Positions 5,198 through 6,120 of a stretch of 6,120 nt of DNA are shown piece by piece. Source of the DNA: an uncultured Acetatifactor sp. (GTDB lineage Bacteria; Bacillota; Clostridia; Lachnospirales; Lachnospiraceae). The stretch spans positions 1 through 6,120 of the forward strand of contig CANQSE010000130.1 in assembly GCA_947626405.1 (NCBI GenBank), written 5' to 3'. The notes below the pieces were generated by a model. It did not search any database and was not told the DNA's origin. It worked only from the letters and a program-made list of their open reading frames with translations. Position 1 is the stretch's first letter. Each line of letters begins with the position of its first letter. A program made the position numbers and the translations under genes.

Positions 5198-6120
5198 TCA
5201 CAGTTCCTTGAGCTGTATACGCTTGGCCACGCTGAGCACCAGACCTATCTCCGACAGCAGGAACACAACGGAAGAACCTCCATAGCTTATAAAGGGAAGT
5301 GATATTCCCGTATTTGGCATTGAATTTGTCACAACGGCTATATTGAGGATTGCCTGGATTGCTATATGACCCATGACACCCACAACCAGCATCGCCCCGA
5401 AAAGGTCCGTGGCGTTATTGGCTATAATCATCATCCTCCAAAGCAGGAGAATGAACATAAGTATTATTGCAATTGCGCCGAACAGCCCCAGCTCCTCACA
5501 GATAATCGAAAAAATCATGTCGTTCTGTGCCTCTGGCAGGAAGCTCAGCTTCTGCATGCTCTGTCCCAGGCCCTTTCCCCATATTCCGCCGCTGCCGATT
5601 GCATAAAGCCCCTGCAGGGTCTGGAAGCCCACGCCAAGGTAATCGCTCTCGGGATCCAGCCACGCCTGGATGCGGCCTCCGCGAAAGGCAAGAACGTCGC
5701 TTCCGGATATTACCAGATACACTGCAAGACCTGCCACCGCGACGACGGCTCCTCCCATTATTATAAATTTCTTGTAGTCGGGACTTGCCACAAATACCAT
5801 GAGCACCGAGATACCGAGTATGATGATTGCGGAGCTTAGGTTTTTCGTTATAAGGTAAACCTCCGCGGCCACCGGCATAGGCAGAGCCACCATGAAGAAA
5901 AATCCTTTGAGTGTCCTGACTCCCTTTCCCATCTTGCATACCATTGTGGCCAGGAACAGGATCATACAGAGTTTTGCGACCTCGGCGGGCTGAATGTTAA
6001 AGCCCGTGCCCGGTATGCCTATCCAGCGGCTTGCTCCGTGAGAGCTGACTCCCAGCGGCGTCAGCACTAACGGAATAATGGCAATTGACACAAGATACCC
6101 CAGAAAGGCGAATTTTTCCC
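5198..6120 (-). CDS. ftsW: Septal peptidoglycan polymerase FtsW (SEDS family), N-terminus cut by the window edge
   Basis: Polytopic membrane glycosyltransferase that polymerises lipid II into glycan strands with a partner class B penicillin-binding protein at the septum. The frame is open to the right edge, so the true start and probably the first membrane helices lie outside. Counting from an internal GTG at 6091, visible SEDS features are HGASRWIGI (19-26), FNIQPAEVAK (31-40), GSGGIWGKGLGQS (167-178), LPEAQNDMIFSIICEELG (185-202) whose Asp191 aligns with the catalytic Asp of SEDS proteins, and the C-terminal PNTGISLPFISYGGSS block. Several hydrophobic helices lie between them and the cytoplasmic tail is short. 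The usual PDLS/PDLG segment reads KNLSS here. In spore-formers the dcw copy may be the sporulation form SpoVE; FtsW and SpoVE cannot be separated from this fragment. murG, often next in this cluster, is not between it and murA. Confidence 0.93.
   Translation of the reverse strand, partial: EKFAFLGYLVSIAIIPLVLTPLGVSSHGASRWIGIPGTGFNIQPAEVAKLCMILFLATMVCKMGKGVRTLKGFFFMVALPMPVAAEVYLITKNLSSAIIILGISVLMVFVASPDYKKFIIMGGAVVAVAGLAVYLVISGSDVLAFRGGRIQAWLDPESDYLGVGFQTLQGLYAIGSGGIWGKGLGQSMQKLSFLPEAQNDMIFSIICEELGLFGAIAIILMFILLLWRMMIIANNATDLFGAMLVVGVMGHIAIQAILNIAVVTNSMPNTGISLPFISYGGSSVVFLLSEIGLVLSVAKRIQLKEL

Overview
The window is a stretch of chromosome from an endospore-forming Firmicute, most likely a Clostridia member of the Lachnospiraceae type. 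This is inferred from a division and cell-wall (dcw) cluster that runs straight into the sporulation operon spoIIGA-sigE, from the protein sequences, and from mixed GC content with AT-rich intergenic DNA. All six recognisable genes lie on the minus strand, so the biology reads from right to left. I see no mobile element, CRISPR array, tRNA or rRNA, and no new multi-gene system. The points of interest are small-scale.

In order of transcription: the 3' part of ftsW (SEDS peptidoglycan polymerase, cut by the right edge, 6120-5198); a 63-bp gap without a terminator; murA (5134-3881); ftsQ/divIB, whose GTG start overlaps the murA stop by 8 bp; a 178-bp spacer carrying a good housekeeping promoter; ftsZ, read from a TTG codon at 2978; a 221-bp spacer holding an AT-rich tandem-repeat array, a strong hairpin terminator and the spoIIGA promoter; spoIIGA; and sigE, overlapping spoIIGA. 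A hairpin follows sigE at the left edge.

The genes form a functional series. MurA makes the first committed peptidoglycan precursor, FtsW polymerises glycan at the septum, FtsQ/DivIB belongs to the divisome, and FtsZ is the cytoskeletal ring that recruits the others. SpoIIGA and pro-SigE act when the asymmetric sporulation septum forms: SpoIIGA, a membrane aspartic protease, removes the SigE pro-sequence in the mother cell.

The strongest anomaly is in FtsZ. About 25 residues, covering strand S2, the T2 nucleotide-binding loop and helix H2, are missing in frame between residues 47 and 48 (numbered from the upstream ATG), while the rest of the protein is canonical. The second notable feature is the spoIIGA promoter. 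It has near-perfect -35 and -10 hexamers held 21 bp apart, with Spo0A-box-like sites, which resembles the long-spacer Spo0A-activated spoIIG promoter of Bacillus subtilis. The third is a set of eight TATTTA cores spaced 8-9 bp apart between the ftsZ stop codon and its terminator.
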